A stretch of DNA of 64,000 nucleotides from NCBI RefSeq assembly GCF_010015445.1, contig NC_053126.1:11692169-11756168 (forward strand), in the 5' to 3' direction. Positions 38,309 through 51,958 of the stretch are shown in pieces (position 1 is the first letter of the stretch; every line of letters starts with the position of its first letter). The position numbers and the translations under genes were made by a program. The notes beneath the pieces were generated by a model. The model was not told the origin of the DNA and made no database searches. It saw nothing but the letters and a program-made list of their open reading frames with translations. The stretch comes from Perca fluviatilis (Eukaryota; Chordata; Actinopteri; Perciformes; Percidae).

Positions 38309-38985
38309 TAGGGATGCACCGGAATGAAAAAATTTGACCAAAGCCGAATAACCGAACATGTTTTTCTCCGCGTTTTCCATTTATCTTGCCAATTTTTTCA
38401 CAATTGCATAAATTAGTCATAATGTGCTTTTTACTGTTTTTTCTTGCTTTTCAAAGAAAAAAAGATTTATTTAACACTAAACATTTTTTTTAACATTCCT
38501 CCAATATAGCCTAACTTAAAATAAATAAATTAGTCAAATACAAATATTTTAGTTTGGCCATCTTTGTGCCCCTCTTCTTAAATAGACTATTAGGCTTATA
38601 TCTGACTGCTGAAAGAATGTAACATGGTTTGTGCTTCCACTGCGCGCCACACAAAGGAAAGAGAGAAAAGAGAAGCGACTGCAGCTGTTCATCCGTGTTT
38701 TGATACCTTGGGCGAAGTTGGAAACCAAAATCAGCCAAACAGTAAAGTTTATACAGTCCTAGTCTAGCCCTTACAATATCCACACTGCCGACATGTTTGC
38801 GGCGTTTATAAAGTGTGCACACCTCTCACTCTATGCTGGTTGATATTTGATCGCGTCATCAACAAGCTTAATTGTTTGGTAAAATTTATTCGGCCTTTTC
38901 AGTATTTCAGCCTAACCCGAAAGTGCTTTTATTTTGCTATTTTCGGCCAAATAATTTTGGTAGCCAAACATTGGGTGCACCCCAA
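38309..38985. mobile_element. hAT-type MITE (TAGGGATGCACC ends)
   Basis: The left end is tagggatgcacc and the right end on the minus strand is ttggggtgcacc. The flanks are atcgacac (38301-38308) and agcgacac (38986-38993), an 8-bp duplication with one mismatch. CCGAA/TTCGG words lie inside both ends. There is no transposase frame. Confidence 0.82.
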
Positions 38986-38993
38986 AGCGACAC

Positions 38994-39826
38994 ATCACCG
39001 ACAGTATGATAACATCCATAACACACAATTCACTCTGTGGTTTCTGTGAAATGAGAAAAACTTTGAATGCTAATCATTCATTAGTGCTGTAGCCTCTCAT
39101 TCATGATACCCCTTATCTTACTTTGGCGGGGCTTTAGTCTGGTTCACCGGATGTTCAGTGCTGGAATAAAGCCTGACATCCAACGGCAACGTTATTGCAT
39201 CCAGGGCTTAGTGCCCGCCCAGGATGGTTGTGATTGGTTTAAAGAAGTAAACAAGCCCTATCCTAGAATAGATAAGCGGTGTAGCCAGACTATTCTCCAG
39301 CGCTGACAGCGCTGTGGTGATAGGTTTGGCAAAGCAAGACTAGCAGGGCTTTGAAGCAGCCCTTCAGTGAGTCCCTTGGGCTTCTCAGTCCTGGGTTGCC
39401 ACGGCGATGCTGGGTAACGTAGTCATTATCACGGCTTTTAAATAGCTTCTGTTTATGTTCTCCAGAGAATAATGTGGGTATGTTTGTGTGACTGTATGTC
39501 ATCAATGTCTATTGTTCTGGGGATTTTGGTTTATTTGATGTGACTGTGCAGTATGTGTTTGAAGTTCTAGTGGTCACTGCCTGCTAAACAACAGTCCTCT
39601 CACCTCTGTCTGCATGGTCTTTTCTGACGCTAACGTCCAACATATATATTGCAAATGGGGATAAAGATGACATGCTATTGCAACATGAGCCTTTACAGCT
39701 AAAAAATACTTGCATAAACTATACATATACTTGCAATGCTTTCTCTTAATTGATTGGGTGTTGGGAGCTTCTTTCTCAGGCTCAAGACAATTGGAGTCTT
39801 TCCCATTTTATGCACACTGAAAAAGA
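38994..39826. other. Non-coding, with a family D repeat copy
   Basis: Apart from the repeat at 39160-39330 nothing was recognised. Confidence 0.4.
39160..39330 (-). repeat. Dispersed repeat family D, partial copy
   Basis: The phrases gattggtttaaagaa and ccagactattctccagcgct are, in reverse complement, those of 7440-7600. Orientation is the same as at 56310-56530. Confidence 0.5.
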
Positions 39827-39830
39827 TTAA

Positions 39831-40037
39831 AGGTCCCATGACATGGTGCTCTTTGGATGCTTTTATATAGGCCTTAGTGGTCCCCTAATACTGTATCTGA
39901 AGTCTCTTTCCCGAAATTCAGCCTTGGTGCAGAATTACAGCCACTAGAGCCAGTCCCACAATGAGCTTTCCTTAGGATGTGCCATTTCTGTGTCTGTAGC
40001 TATTGAGGAGGAGAGAGGGTCCCGTGTCATGGGACCT
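39831..40037. mobile_element. Kolobok/T2-like MITE, 207 bp, TTAA duplication
   Basis: TTAA at 39827-39830 and 40038-40041. The left end is AGGTCCCATGACATGG and the right end on the minus strand is AGGTCCCATGACACGG, 15/16 matching. The interior (cagccttggtgcagaattac) is the reverse complement of part of the larger copy at 60653-61249. Confidence 0.88.
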
Positions 40038-40041
40038 TTAA

Positions 40042-42342
40042 ACCTATGTCAAAGCAGCTGTTACAAAGAATATTCTATACTCTTTTATAATAATAGCTTT
40101 TTGTTTGCAGTGTATTACACATGCTTCGAACACCTCAGATTACTAAATCTTTAGTAGCTTAAGTTTCTTACATAAGTACAGTAAGTTGCATCAATTCAGG
40201 CACTAATTTGCTCCAAGATGTGGCTCTACATTTTGTCGGACATAATGAGCACACTGGTGGATAGGCGGTTATAACCTCCATGGATTTTCCTGACAGTCAC
40301 TTTCATAATGCTTACACTTGCTGGGGTGTTCTGAATTGTCTTGAGTTTGGTGAAACATTCAATACAGTATTTGCAACTTCAATACATTTGTTTCTGAGCC
40401 TTGAGTTGTACTTTTTCAGACTCGGTGGGCGCATAGCTGACGTGCCACTGTTTCTTTCACATTTCAGAGTAGACATATAGGTCTGTCTCTAATTGGTGGT
40501 TGTAGATACCCGTTCTCTGGAATATTAGTTATATGTGCACATAAAGTACAAATTTGTGTGCTTCTCTTGATATTTCATGTGTTTTATGAAGTTTACAAAT
40601 CCCCCTTTCTGTCAAATTAAACTGCTGTGAGCCTTTCTTTAAGAGAAGTGTAGACGGCCTCTGCTTCCTCAAAGAGTCATAATGTTACATGAAACTAGGT
40701 TGTTTGGATGAATTAGGTTAAGGCAGGACATTTGAGAATTGGTTTAGATGCATTGCAGTGATTTGGTTGATGTAAAACATCTGTTTTCATGCAGCTGGCT
40801 TAAAATCAGATTCTCTCTTTTGGCCACTGTCATTCTTGAACAAAGACTGACATATTTAAGTAAATGTACTGATGTATATGATGCTGCAGCCGGACGATTG
40901 TTATGGCTTTTAACAAAAGCATTTGGACTGACTGAGCAGTAAGATGACTCTGTAGTGAGAGAGCTACCAGACCGACTGTCTTCTTGAATGGAGGAGATGA
41001 TTGCAAGGGCACAGGTGAAATGGGCCTATTGAACTCAGAATAGCAAAAGACATTTTAGCACAAAGATGCACTCACACATTTTATTTACACTAGCACTGGT
41101 GTGAAAAGGTCATCCACCTCAGTTAACCAGCCTCTTTGAACAGCCTTTTCTTTTAGCCTTTGATACTGCCACATGTCAGGCTTTTTTAACATCTGTGTGG
41201 GCAGCAGGCACTTAATGTATGCATTGTGGAGCACACAGTATGCCAATAGATAATTATTCTTGTGAAACATCAAATCATTTTACTGATATTGTGAGTCAAT
41301 TCATTAAAACGTAAAGTTAAGACGAGTCCAGCCTGCAATAATTCAGGGCATTATACATTACATGTTGGTGATAAATGACATGCATGTCATCTAAAAATGA
41401 CGAAAGACGGAAAATTTCTATATTTCCTGCAAATATCCCAACTCTTTTTTATATTAACCATACATTTATCTATTTTCCATCACTGGGTGGTTACATAAAT
41501 CTGCGCTAATGACTGAGAGAAATGGAGAAAAATGGGGGGGAGGGAAGAAGGGTAGCACACCAGCCCCTTGTCCTTGTGCAGCTTTTTAATAGAGTCATAA
41601 ATACATGAAGATGTCGAGTGCTCCATGATGGTGGCAGCGCACAGCTTCAGGGCTGTCATTCATCCATGAGACATAGATACGACGGACAGGCCAGGTAGAC
41701 CCGAGCAGACGGTTATTAGGGAGCACGATAGGGCCGCAGTATCTCAGCGGGCATGGTGGATGGCTACTACATCAATGGGCTTTACAGTACCTGAGGGACA
41801 GCAAAGACATGCATATACCCTGAACACATGTAAAGTGACACGTGCAAACTGGACTCTTCCTGCACCAGCACGAGTCTGTTGCTTCACATTTACCGTACAG
41901 TAATGAGAGCAGTATCGATGTTCTCCTCTAACCCTCCGCCAGAAAGCACATTGTTGTCAGACTATTCCTTTAAGATCTTATAAAACTATTGTATTGTCTA
42001 AGTTTGACATTGATTTACCTAACATCAACAAAGTCTCAGTGCACCTCTGATCTCACCCCATTGTTCATGACTGTGTCACTGATCGCCAGAGAACCGCTGT
42101 TGTGCTCACCCACAAACGCAGAACAAGCCCGACGGAGCACGAGCGAGAACAAACCGGACTAACAAGACCGATCGCTCATGCAAATTGCATTTAGCACAGC
42201 CATCTGAAATTAATGTCTCCACATCAAAGGAAATAGAGTATGAAAAGTGAAAATGATGGCAAGGCAATTTCCAGGCATGAATGCACATTAAGGCAAAGCT
42301 GCAACACTATACCAAACACACAATAACATTTATTGAACATAC
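40042..42342. other. Non-coding intergenic sequence
   Basis: About 2.3 kb without recognised genes or transposon ends. The part at 41575-41790 is repeat-free and of balanced composition (see findings). Confidence 0.45.
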
Positions 42343-43300
42343 TTAAAGAGCCCCTATTATGCTTTTTCATATTTGCCCCCTATTTTAGTGTGCTGGATAG
42401 TTTTTTTGTGTATGTAATAGATGTATAATTTACAAAAAAAAAAACACATTTCACTCCAAATGGACCTCTCTCTCCCACAGACAGCACTTTCTCCTCAACT
42501 GCTTGAAACGCCTTGCCCACATTCCTGTTAGAAATTCCTCAATTAGTGATGTCACTGATTGAGAATGCCAGCTCAGTTTTTCATATGTGGTGCCCATAGG
42601 TGCTGCCTTAGCAAGCACAGCCCACCCAGTGGCTAGTTTGAATTTGGTTGATCAATCACAACAGAGTGGGCCAGCTGACCAATCAGAGCAGACTGGGCTT
42701 TTGTGGAAGGCGGGCCAAGAGCTCAGACATTAGGCTCGTTCGAGATGAGCCAGGTCTGTGCAGAATCCATCACCGGCGATCGCCGCCCAATGCGTGCCGG
42801 TTAGATTTGTGTCCGACTTGATCCCGACTTGCTCGGACGTCATGCACACGTAGGCAACGATAACCTCACGAGATCAAGGCGGCCTGCAGTTCTGAGACGC
42901 AGGCAGCGCAGTTGCTTTTCACCGACTGCAAGACCCAGGCGGACCCAGGGGATGCTGGGAAACGACTGCCTCTCAGCTAATCTAACAGCTGATTGGTTCA
43001 GAATCGACTCAACATGATGACGTTTTATATAAACTTTTAATTGTTTTGAATTGGAGGGATTTTAACTGCTATTTGTCTGATTTAACCCATCCTAAGTATT
43101 AGGAGCAGTGGACAGCTATACATAAAGCATCCGGGGAGCAACTTGGGGTGCAGTGTCTTGCTCAGGGACTCTGTCTTAATAAAAACAACTGGAGAGTGTG
43201 TACAAGCTGAGATATGGGTCTGATAACATTTTATTAAATCGGAATCGGACCTAACATGATGTGAGTGTTTCTGTGACTTCCTGTTCAGCCTGAAGGCTGT

Positions 43301-43927
43301 GTCACTACCCAAAGTGAGTAGAGTGCAGATTTGAGTTGCGCATGCGTCACTTTGCGACGAGTGCAGATGTGAGTTGCGCATGCGTCATTTTGCGACAAGT
43401 AACCTACAAGATGCTAACGGCGGTTTGAGCTAACGTTAGCAATCAAGTAGCCTACTAGATGCTAACGGCGGTTTGAGCTAACGTTAGCAATCAAGTAGCC
43501 TACTAGATGCTAATGGCGTTTTTAGCTAACGTTAGCAATTAAACAATCATAGATAGCTAAAACGTTTTTGAAATGACTGCTAGCTACAAGTTAGCAATCA
43601 GACACAACAAAGGCTGTCACTTGAATGGCGTTTTGAGCTAACGTTAGCAACCAAATAATCATAGATAGCTAAAACGTTTTCGAAATGATTTCCATCTTCT
43701 GTTATTGTATGTAAAGAGAAAAGTTTATTATTTTACAGATTTCACAAATTTCAGTAAGACACGTTATGCCGTAAACAGTTTAAATCTGAGCATGCGCAAC
43801 ACACATTTGCACTCGACCAGAGACGGTCTGACTCGGCTAACATCGGGTATGACATGTTATGCCGTAAACCTTTTAAATCTGAGCATGCGCTACTCAAATC
43901 TGCACTCTTCTCACTTTGGGTAGTGAC
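43301..43927. mobile_element. Probable nested inverted-repeat element, 627 bp
   Basis: The arm from 43301 (gtcactacccaaagtgagta, continuing to gcgcatgcg) is matched in reverse complement by the arm ending at 43927, about 50 bp with few mismatches. Flanking aggctg occurs on both sides, but the exact duplication is not resolved. Confidence 0.55.
43400..43541. repeat. 48-bp tandem repeat, three copies
   Basis: The units start aagtaacctacaagatgcta or aagtagcctactagatgcta and end with agctaacgttagcaat(c/t). The third copy has several substitutions, and degenerate pieces continue to about 43690. Confidence 0.9.
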
Positions 43928-44334
43928 AGGCTGCTGGAAACGGCTGGAAACTGTCCGACTTTACCGCAGCTTTTTGTCACCGCCCCCCTGCTGCTGCCGC
44001 CTGCTCTCGTCCACTCTACAGCCGAGGCGCAGCTCATCTCGAATGAGCCTAGTGTTTCAGATAGAGGAGCTGCGGCAATGGGCAGTATGAGAAACATGTT
44101 TTTTGAACATCAAAGCATGCAAACCTTTTCTAGTAGACCCAAAGAGTACAAATATGATGCTGAAAAGGAGTATAATAGGGCCTCTTTAAGCCATTACCAA
44201 GACGCAGTTAGGGGAAAAAACTAGCTAAAGGTGAGATGAGAGCCTGCAAATGGTGCTATGCTAAGGCACACACATAGCCATAAATTGCTTTGCTGTACTG
44301 TGCAAATGTTATAACTTTGCTGTTATAACCTCAC

Positions 44335-44765
44335 CAGTGTTACACAACAGTGTTACAAGTTACTCAGTAGTATGTTAGTATTTACTTATAATAAATATTA
44401 CTTAGTATAAAAAGTAATCAGTTATGTTACTCATTCTACTTTATTAGAACAATAATTTATCTTACAGGAGGAGTCAACAATCAGCCAAACTGCAAACATT
44501 CTGCATTTAAGCGGTTACTGTATATTACGAAGACTATCGCACATTTCACATGCATTATGAAAAGGGCCTGGCGATGCAGATTCCCATAACCATAGTAACT
44601 CGCTGTGCCTGCGTGCACAAGGCGACAGAGGACAGGGTCTCTGCTCTGCTCACAGTGACATGTTTGATGTCATCGATGTTCCCACCCGGATCAAAGCCTT
44701 GATATTTCAGAATAAAGTAATAATATTACAGTAATATATCAGTAATGAGTTATTGCCCAACACTG
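44335..44765. mobile_element. hAT-type MITE (CAGTGTT ends)
   Basis: The left end is cagtgttacac and the right end on the minus strand is cagtgttgggc, followed by shared gttactc/actcatta subterminal words. The flanks are aacctcac (44327-44334) and cacctcac (44766-44773), an 8-bp duplication with one mismatch. It is non-coding. Confidence 0.78.
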
Positions 44766-44773
44766 CACCTCAC

Positions 44774-47810
<3,037 letters not shown>

Positions 47811-47815
47811 ATGGT

Positions 47816-47877
47816 CAGGGCTTGACATTAAGCTTTTTCAGCCACCTGCCGCAGGCAAGCATTAATGTCAAGCCCTG
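47816..47877. mobile_element. 62-bp miniature inverted-repeat element
   Basis: Both ends are cagggcttgacattaa, an exact 16-bp inverted repeat, leaving only about 30 bp between them. atggt is repeated directly at 47811-47815 and 47878-47882. The end resembles that of the 1.4-kb element at 10006-11421 (cagggctcgacataa), so it may be an extreme deletion derivative of that group. Confidence 0.7.
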
Positions 47878-47882
47878 ATGGT

Positions 47883-48154
47883 CGACACCCCTAAAATTGC
47901 CATATAAGGTTACTTGCACGGTTTAAAACTTCTTTTGTTGACGGCCAATATGGCCGTTAATATTCCAGAATTCCGGCCATATAGAACAACTACCGGACAT
48001 ATGTTTTAAATAGCCATAATAGCCTAAATTTAAACAGAAATAAATAAAACACAAAAAGCACAAACAGTATTTACTCTATTTTTAATAATTATTATACAGA
48101 AAAAACTTGCACGGCATGGAGAGAAAAGAAGTGCCTTAAACCTGAATTCTATCT
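47883..48154. other. Non-coding sequence
   Basis: GGCCATAT/ATATGGCC words recur at 47945-48005. No gene or paired termini. Confidence 0.35.
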
Positions 48155-48966
48155 AATTACCACTAGGGGGAGACTCCACTGGCTCCAAAAAGAAGTCCGA
48201 TGGCATAGAAGCCGTAGAGAAAATGACCCAACTATATAGTTTAAGTGTAAGTCTGTAAACATTTTCCTAAAGAGTTTATGGTCTAAGTCGCTAGTTTCAA
48301 GTCTTCTTCAATACAGCATGATGTTTATCTTGTAAATCATGTTCCCATCTATTTTAAAATGGATGATGAAGCATGAGATGCTTTAGGGCATGGCTACACG
48401 CTGACCTTTCGATCAGGATAGAGGCTTAGCAATACTTGGCTCTGTGTACATTAAAATAGCTGTGAACTAGTTTTGGATGTTGTCTGTGTTTTCGTCTTAA
48501 ACTTTGACCCTCTCACAGTGTGTTTTCACTTCATCAAAGTTAACTGGAACATTTTGGTCGCCTGAAATGTTTTGTTTAGCGTTCGGTAGCACCTTGCCAA
48601 CCAAAGCAAGCTAGCACTAGTGTTGGCAGGTAACTTCAGGGACAGTCTGCCAAATGTAAACCAGCTCTGTCCGTATACTGCCATACACGCAGATGAACGG
48701 CGCCAGTGCCCAGAGGTCCACGTTTACCCGTCAGCTAAACTCTGCTTTCCTTCTTTAGCGTTTAGCTTAGTGCAGCGCCATACAGAACAGTGGCTTATCC
48801 TCGTCGTCCTCCCCAGCTCCGCCCATTTGTCCAAATATGGTCACTTCTGCCTCCAAAATACCAAGCTGGTGACGGCTGAAATGCAGACTCCTGGCTTTAA
48901 AACGACAGTCCACAAACCAATGGGTGACATCACTGATGCTACGTCCATTATTTGGACAGTCTATGA
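48155..48966. repeat. Old dispersed repeat (CTCCACTGGCTCCAAAAAGAAG / CAGTCTATG type)
   Basis: The phrases ccactggctccaaaaagaag near 48178 and ccattatttggacagtctat near 48945 are ones I recognise from a common fish DNA-transposon-derived repeat. The 169-codon open frame that starts in it is not a gene. The nested hAT element beginning at 48967 inserted into its right end. Confidence 0.45.
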
Positions 48967-49187
48967 TAGGGGTGGAACGGTACACCGAAGTCACGGTTCG
49001 GTTCATACCTCAGTTCAGACATTGCGGTTTGGTACGAGTTCGGTACAATGGAGGGAAAAGCAAAACAAAAATGCAGAAGGCAATTTTTTTTTTTTTTTTA
49101 TTGTGCATGTCTCAGGCTGTACCACCTAGTGTCTCTCCCCTGAGCTAGCTGCAACAGCCTGAAGTTTGTAAAGTAAGATGTAAACTG

Positions 49188-49382
49188 TAGAGATGCACCG
49201 ATTGACCGGCCAGTGACCGGAATTGGCCGATTTTCACGTGCTCGGCCGTGACCGGCGACCAGCAGGTCAGTCTGACATATGCCGATTTTATGCCGGTCAA
49301 ATGCACTCGGGCACCGCGTGATTAATGTTGCGCAAGATCAGCGCACCGCCGCTCAATCAGCGCACCGCCGCTCAATCAGCTG

Positions 49383-49452
<70 letters not shown>

Positions 49453-50198
49453 GGCTGAATAAGTGGAACATGAAAACCGCGGGTCCCGTGAAATATGACT
49501 GCTACAGTTTATTGGAAAATAGCGTTGGGCACACTGACACCTCAAATGAGACAAGAAGCTAACATTAGCGAACGCTGCAGTGACTGTCCCTCTGCCTCTG
49601 ACGTCCAGCTGCAAGAGACGCTGTATTAAAAAAAAAAAGAGACGCTGTATTCCTCTGACACGCTGTATTAATGTTACTGTTTAAAACGCTTTCCAGGTTA
49701 GTGGGGGTGCACACCACTCCAAACCAACATTAAAAACGTAGTAATCTTCCCCCAGCGTTTAGTTTGTTGCTAAACTGTGTGTAAAATGAGTGGTGACGTT
49801 TATGTTTTCAAGTAATGTTACTGTTGACGTTCAAACAGGCCTGCATGTGTGTTTTGAGAAATATCTTTATACTGCAAGGCTATATTTATTATATTAAGTT
49901 GGATATTGGATGTGAAAAGAAGGAAATGGTTCTAACATTGTACTTTAGATGTGTGTGAATTTCCCACACCAGGAGTAATTTATATAGTTCTATTTTATAG
50001 CGATTGATTATCTATTCAAAACATGTTCTATGTAAAATGTTCTATTAAAGAAAAGATAGAAAATAAATATTTGTGTGTGCTGTAAAGTGGTTAGAAAAAA
50101 ATTAAATCAGAATCGACTAAAATCGATATCGGCTGGCCTAACTCAAAGAAAATCGGAAATCGGAATCGGCCTAGAAAGTTGTAATCGGTGCATCTCTA
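49188..50198. mobile_element. Nested hAT-type element 1 (TAGAGATGCACCGATT ends)
   Basis: Both ends are tagagatgcaccgatt, an exact 16-bp inverted repeat. The flanks are gtaaactg (49180-49187) and gtaaaccg (50199-50206), matching 7/8. CCGAT, CCGGT and ATCGG words crowd the ends. A (TC)n tract lies at 49387-49446. It is non-coding. Confidence 0.92.
49387..49446. repeat. (TC)n microsatellite, 60 bp
   Basis: A pure TC tract inside nested element 1. Confidence 0.97.
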
Positions 50199-50230
50199 GT
50201 AAACCGTAAATAATAAGTACCCCATATCAT

Positions 50231-50616
50231 TAGGGGTGGGAATCACCAGAGGCCTCACGATACGGTATCATCACGATACTTATGTCACGATACAATATTA
50301 TTGCGATTTTAAACATATTACAATATTCTGCGATATATTGCAATTTATTACCTTTTTTCCAACTTTAAATTTTTCCCAGTTTCAAATGATGTCCCCAAAG
50401 GACAATTTTGTCAACATTTGTTTTATCTAACAAGATACATTTCCATGTTTGTTCATCTCCCTTCAATTTTATTGCTGCAAAATGGGGATTGTCAGCAGAC
50501 AGACTGACCAACACATATGTCATAAAAGATCGATACTTGGCGTCTGTGTATCGACACAGTATTGCCACGAAAAATATCGCGATACTATGCTGTATAGATT
50601 TTTTCCCCCACCCCTA
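50231..50616. mobile_element. Nested hAT-type element 2 (TAGGGGTGGG ends), perfect duplication
   Basis: Both ends are taggggtggg. The flanks at 50223-50230 and 50617-50624 are both catatcat, a perfect 8-bp duplication. TCACGATAC and TATCGCGATA words are subterminal. No coding frame. Confidence 0.92.
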
Positions 50617-50741
50617 CATATCATCTCCAGAGTCCATCTGTAACTTCTAAAACTGAAAATACAGCATCTCTTATTTATGAAAGTGCAAATTACATAGAAT
50701 AATAACAAACAGAAAATTCTACTTAGGCAAGACCTTCCCCT

Positions 50742-51165
50742 TAGAGTGCGGATCGGGCCGCATGTTTCTGTCCGAGCCGGGCCCACGTCCGAGCAGTAAC
50801 CGAACCCGGCCCGACAGGCATTAAGATATTTATGTCCGAGCTGACATCGTTAAAATCGCGTTTTTTTTTCTCATACTAATGACACATACGTTTGTTTGTG
50901 TGGAAAGCCCGCTTTTATTAAGCAACTGTAGGAAGGCATTCGGAAATGTCAACAGATGAGCGCATCAGCGCACACGGGGCAACAAGCGCACGTTAACACA
51001 GGCGCGCACCTACATAATAAGCTTTTTTAAATTTTAAATGTTCAATGCCTTATCGCGCTGATGTGACCGAGCCCGACCCGAACTCGAAATATCTGTCCGA
51101 ACCCGGCCCGGCCCGTCGGGTATCGTCGGGTCCCGACTGGCTCGGTTTCGGGTATCCATCCTCTA
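50742..51165. mobile_element. Nested hAT-like element 3 (TAGAG ends, CCCGGCCCG-rich)
   Basis: The left end is tagagtgcggatcgggcc and the right end on the minus strand is tagaggatggatacccga. The match is imperfect, but the flanks cttcccct (50734-50741) and cttccccc (51166-51173) give a 7/8 duplication. GGCCCG/CGGGCC words are dense at both ends. It is non-coding. Confidence 0.78.
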
Positions 51166-51420
51166 CTTCCCCCACAAAAGATAAAAGAAAGAATTCTTGC
51201 TATTAAGTGCGACAGGCATACCTTTACCAACTGGTCGTTGGTGAAACAGAGGGTGCAGCTGACAACTCGTGCTCCATCAACGTCCGTGTTTGGTTGCATA
51301 TGGAAGGGACTACAGAATACGGGCGCATTGAAGATGACATGTAAATTCCGATTGCTTCAGTGATTTTTCTAAAGGCTGGTTAAGCACTGTAGGGAGAAGT
51401 TGGACAGTTTTTTTTTTTTG

Positions 51421-51669
51421 TCACGTTCCAGTGATTGGCACATCTGGGTGATGGCGTTGGATTTGCATTAGCATGTTGGATGTATTTCCACTCACATACC
51501 CAACAACTGCTGAACAACGCCGACACACAGTCATCGTCTTATCCACCACTCTCTCGCCTGTACTACTGTAACTGACTGGAAGACCAAAGTTTTCCCAAAC
51601 TTGCGATCTTAAAGTGGCCGGCAGGTCCTCTAACTCGCCATACTCGTCCTTAGTGCTGCTATCTCTGAC
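51421..51669 (-). pseudogene. BED zinc-finger exon of a hAT transposase (relic)
   Basis: A minus-strand frame without ATG, open from 51669 to the TGA at 51421-51423 (82 codons). It runs VRDSSTKDEYGELEDLP, then SQVWENFGLPVSYSSTGERV, then KTMTVCRRCSAVVGYVSG and NTSNMLMQIQRHHPDVP. The Trp-x2-Phe pair, C-x2-C, SGNTSN and the closing His-His are the marks of the BED zinc finger that binds DNA in hAT transposases and in the ZBED proteins derived from them. A pyrimidine tract and AG sit just upstream, at 51690-51700, as for an internal exon, but a TGA lies between them in this frame. The catalytic core and dimerisation domain are missing, so only a DNA-binding remnant is left. Confidence 0.8.
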
Positions 51670-51958
51670 TCACTCACTGGACCGTCGACCTGAAAAAAAA
51701 CTGCATACATAGGCGGAGCTCGGCTACATAGGCAGCGCGCCAATCAGAGCTTCAGAGCTAAGGCGGGGCTAAAGATTAGGTGTCCCCAAAGAACCCGTGG
51801 ATCTAACAGTAGTTCCGCATTACATTACATTGATTTGCACGCAAGTTTTATTTATTTTTATACCGTGTTTTCTCCGTGTAAATTCATACACCGAACCGTG
51901 ACGCTTGTACCGTTTCGGTTCAATGCAAATACACGTACCGTTCCACCCTAGTATATGA

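Larger units (their letters stand above)
42347..44185. mobile_element. Kolobok/T2-like element, 1.8 kb, TTAA duplication, with internal inverted and tandem repeats
   Basis: TTAA at 42343-42346 and 44186-44189. The left end is AGAGCCCCTATTATGC and the right end on the minus strand is AGAGGCCCTATTATAC. Within it a second inverted pair, gtcactacccaaagtgag at 43301 and its complement ending at 43927, suggests a nested insertion. Between these lie a 38-bp direct repeat at 43322-43397, a 48-bp repeat at 43400-43540, and GCTAACGTTAGC words. Frames up to 102 codons have no recognised domain. Confidence 0.75.
48967..51950 (-). mobile_element. hAT-like element containing three nested hAT-like insertions
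   Basis: The left terminus is taggggtggaacggtac and the right terminus on the minus strand is tagggtggaacggtac, with one base missing. The flanks are gtctatga (48959-48966) and gtatatga (51951-51958), an 8-bp duplication with one mismatch. Removing the three inner elements and their duplications leaves roughly 1.1 kb of the original. Orientation is taken from the BED-finger exon at 51421-51669 on the minus strand. The rest of the transposase is absent, so it is a decayed or internally deleted copy. Confidence 0.88.

Noticed and set aside
43400..43690. Regularly repeated 48-bp units resembling a CRISPR array
   Set aside because: The units are contiguous without unique spacers and lie inside a eukaryotic transposon.
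48620..49129. 169-codon plus-strand open frame
   Set aside because: It spans the end of an old repeat and the start of the nested hAT element, so it is a chance fusion of unrelated DNA.
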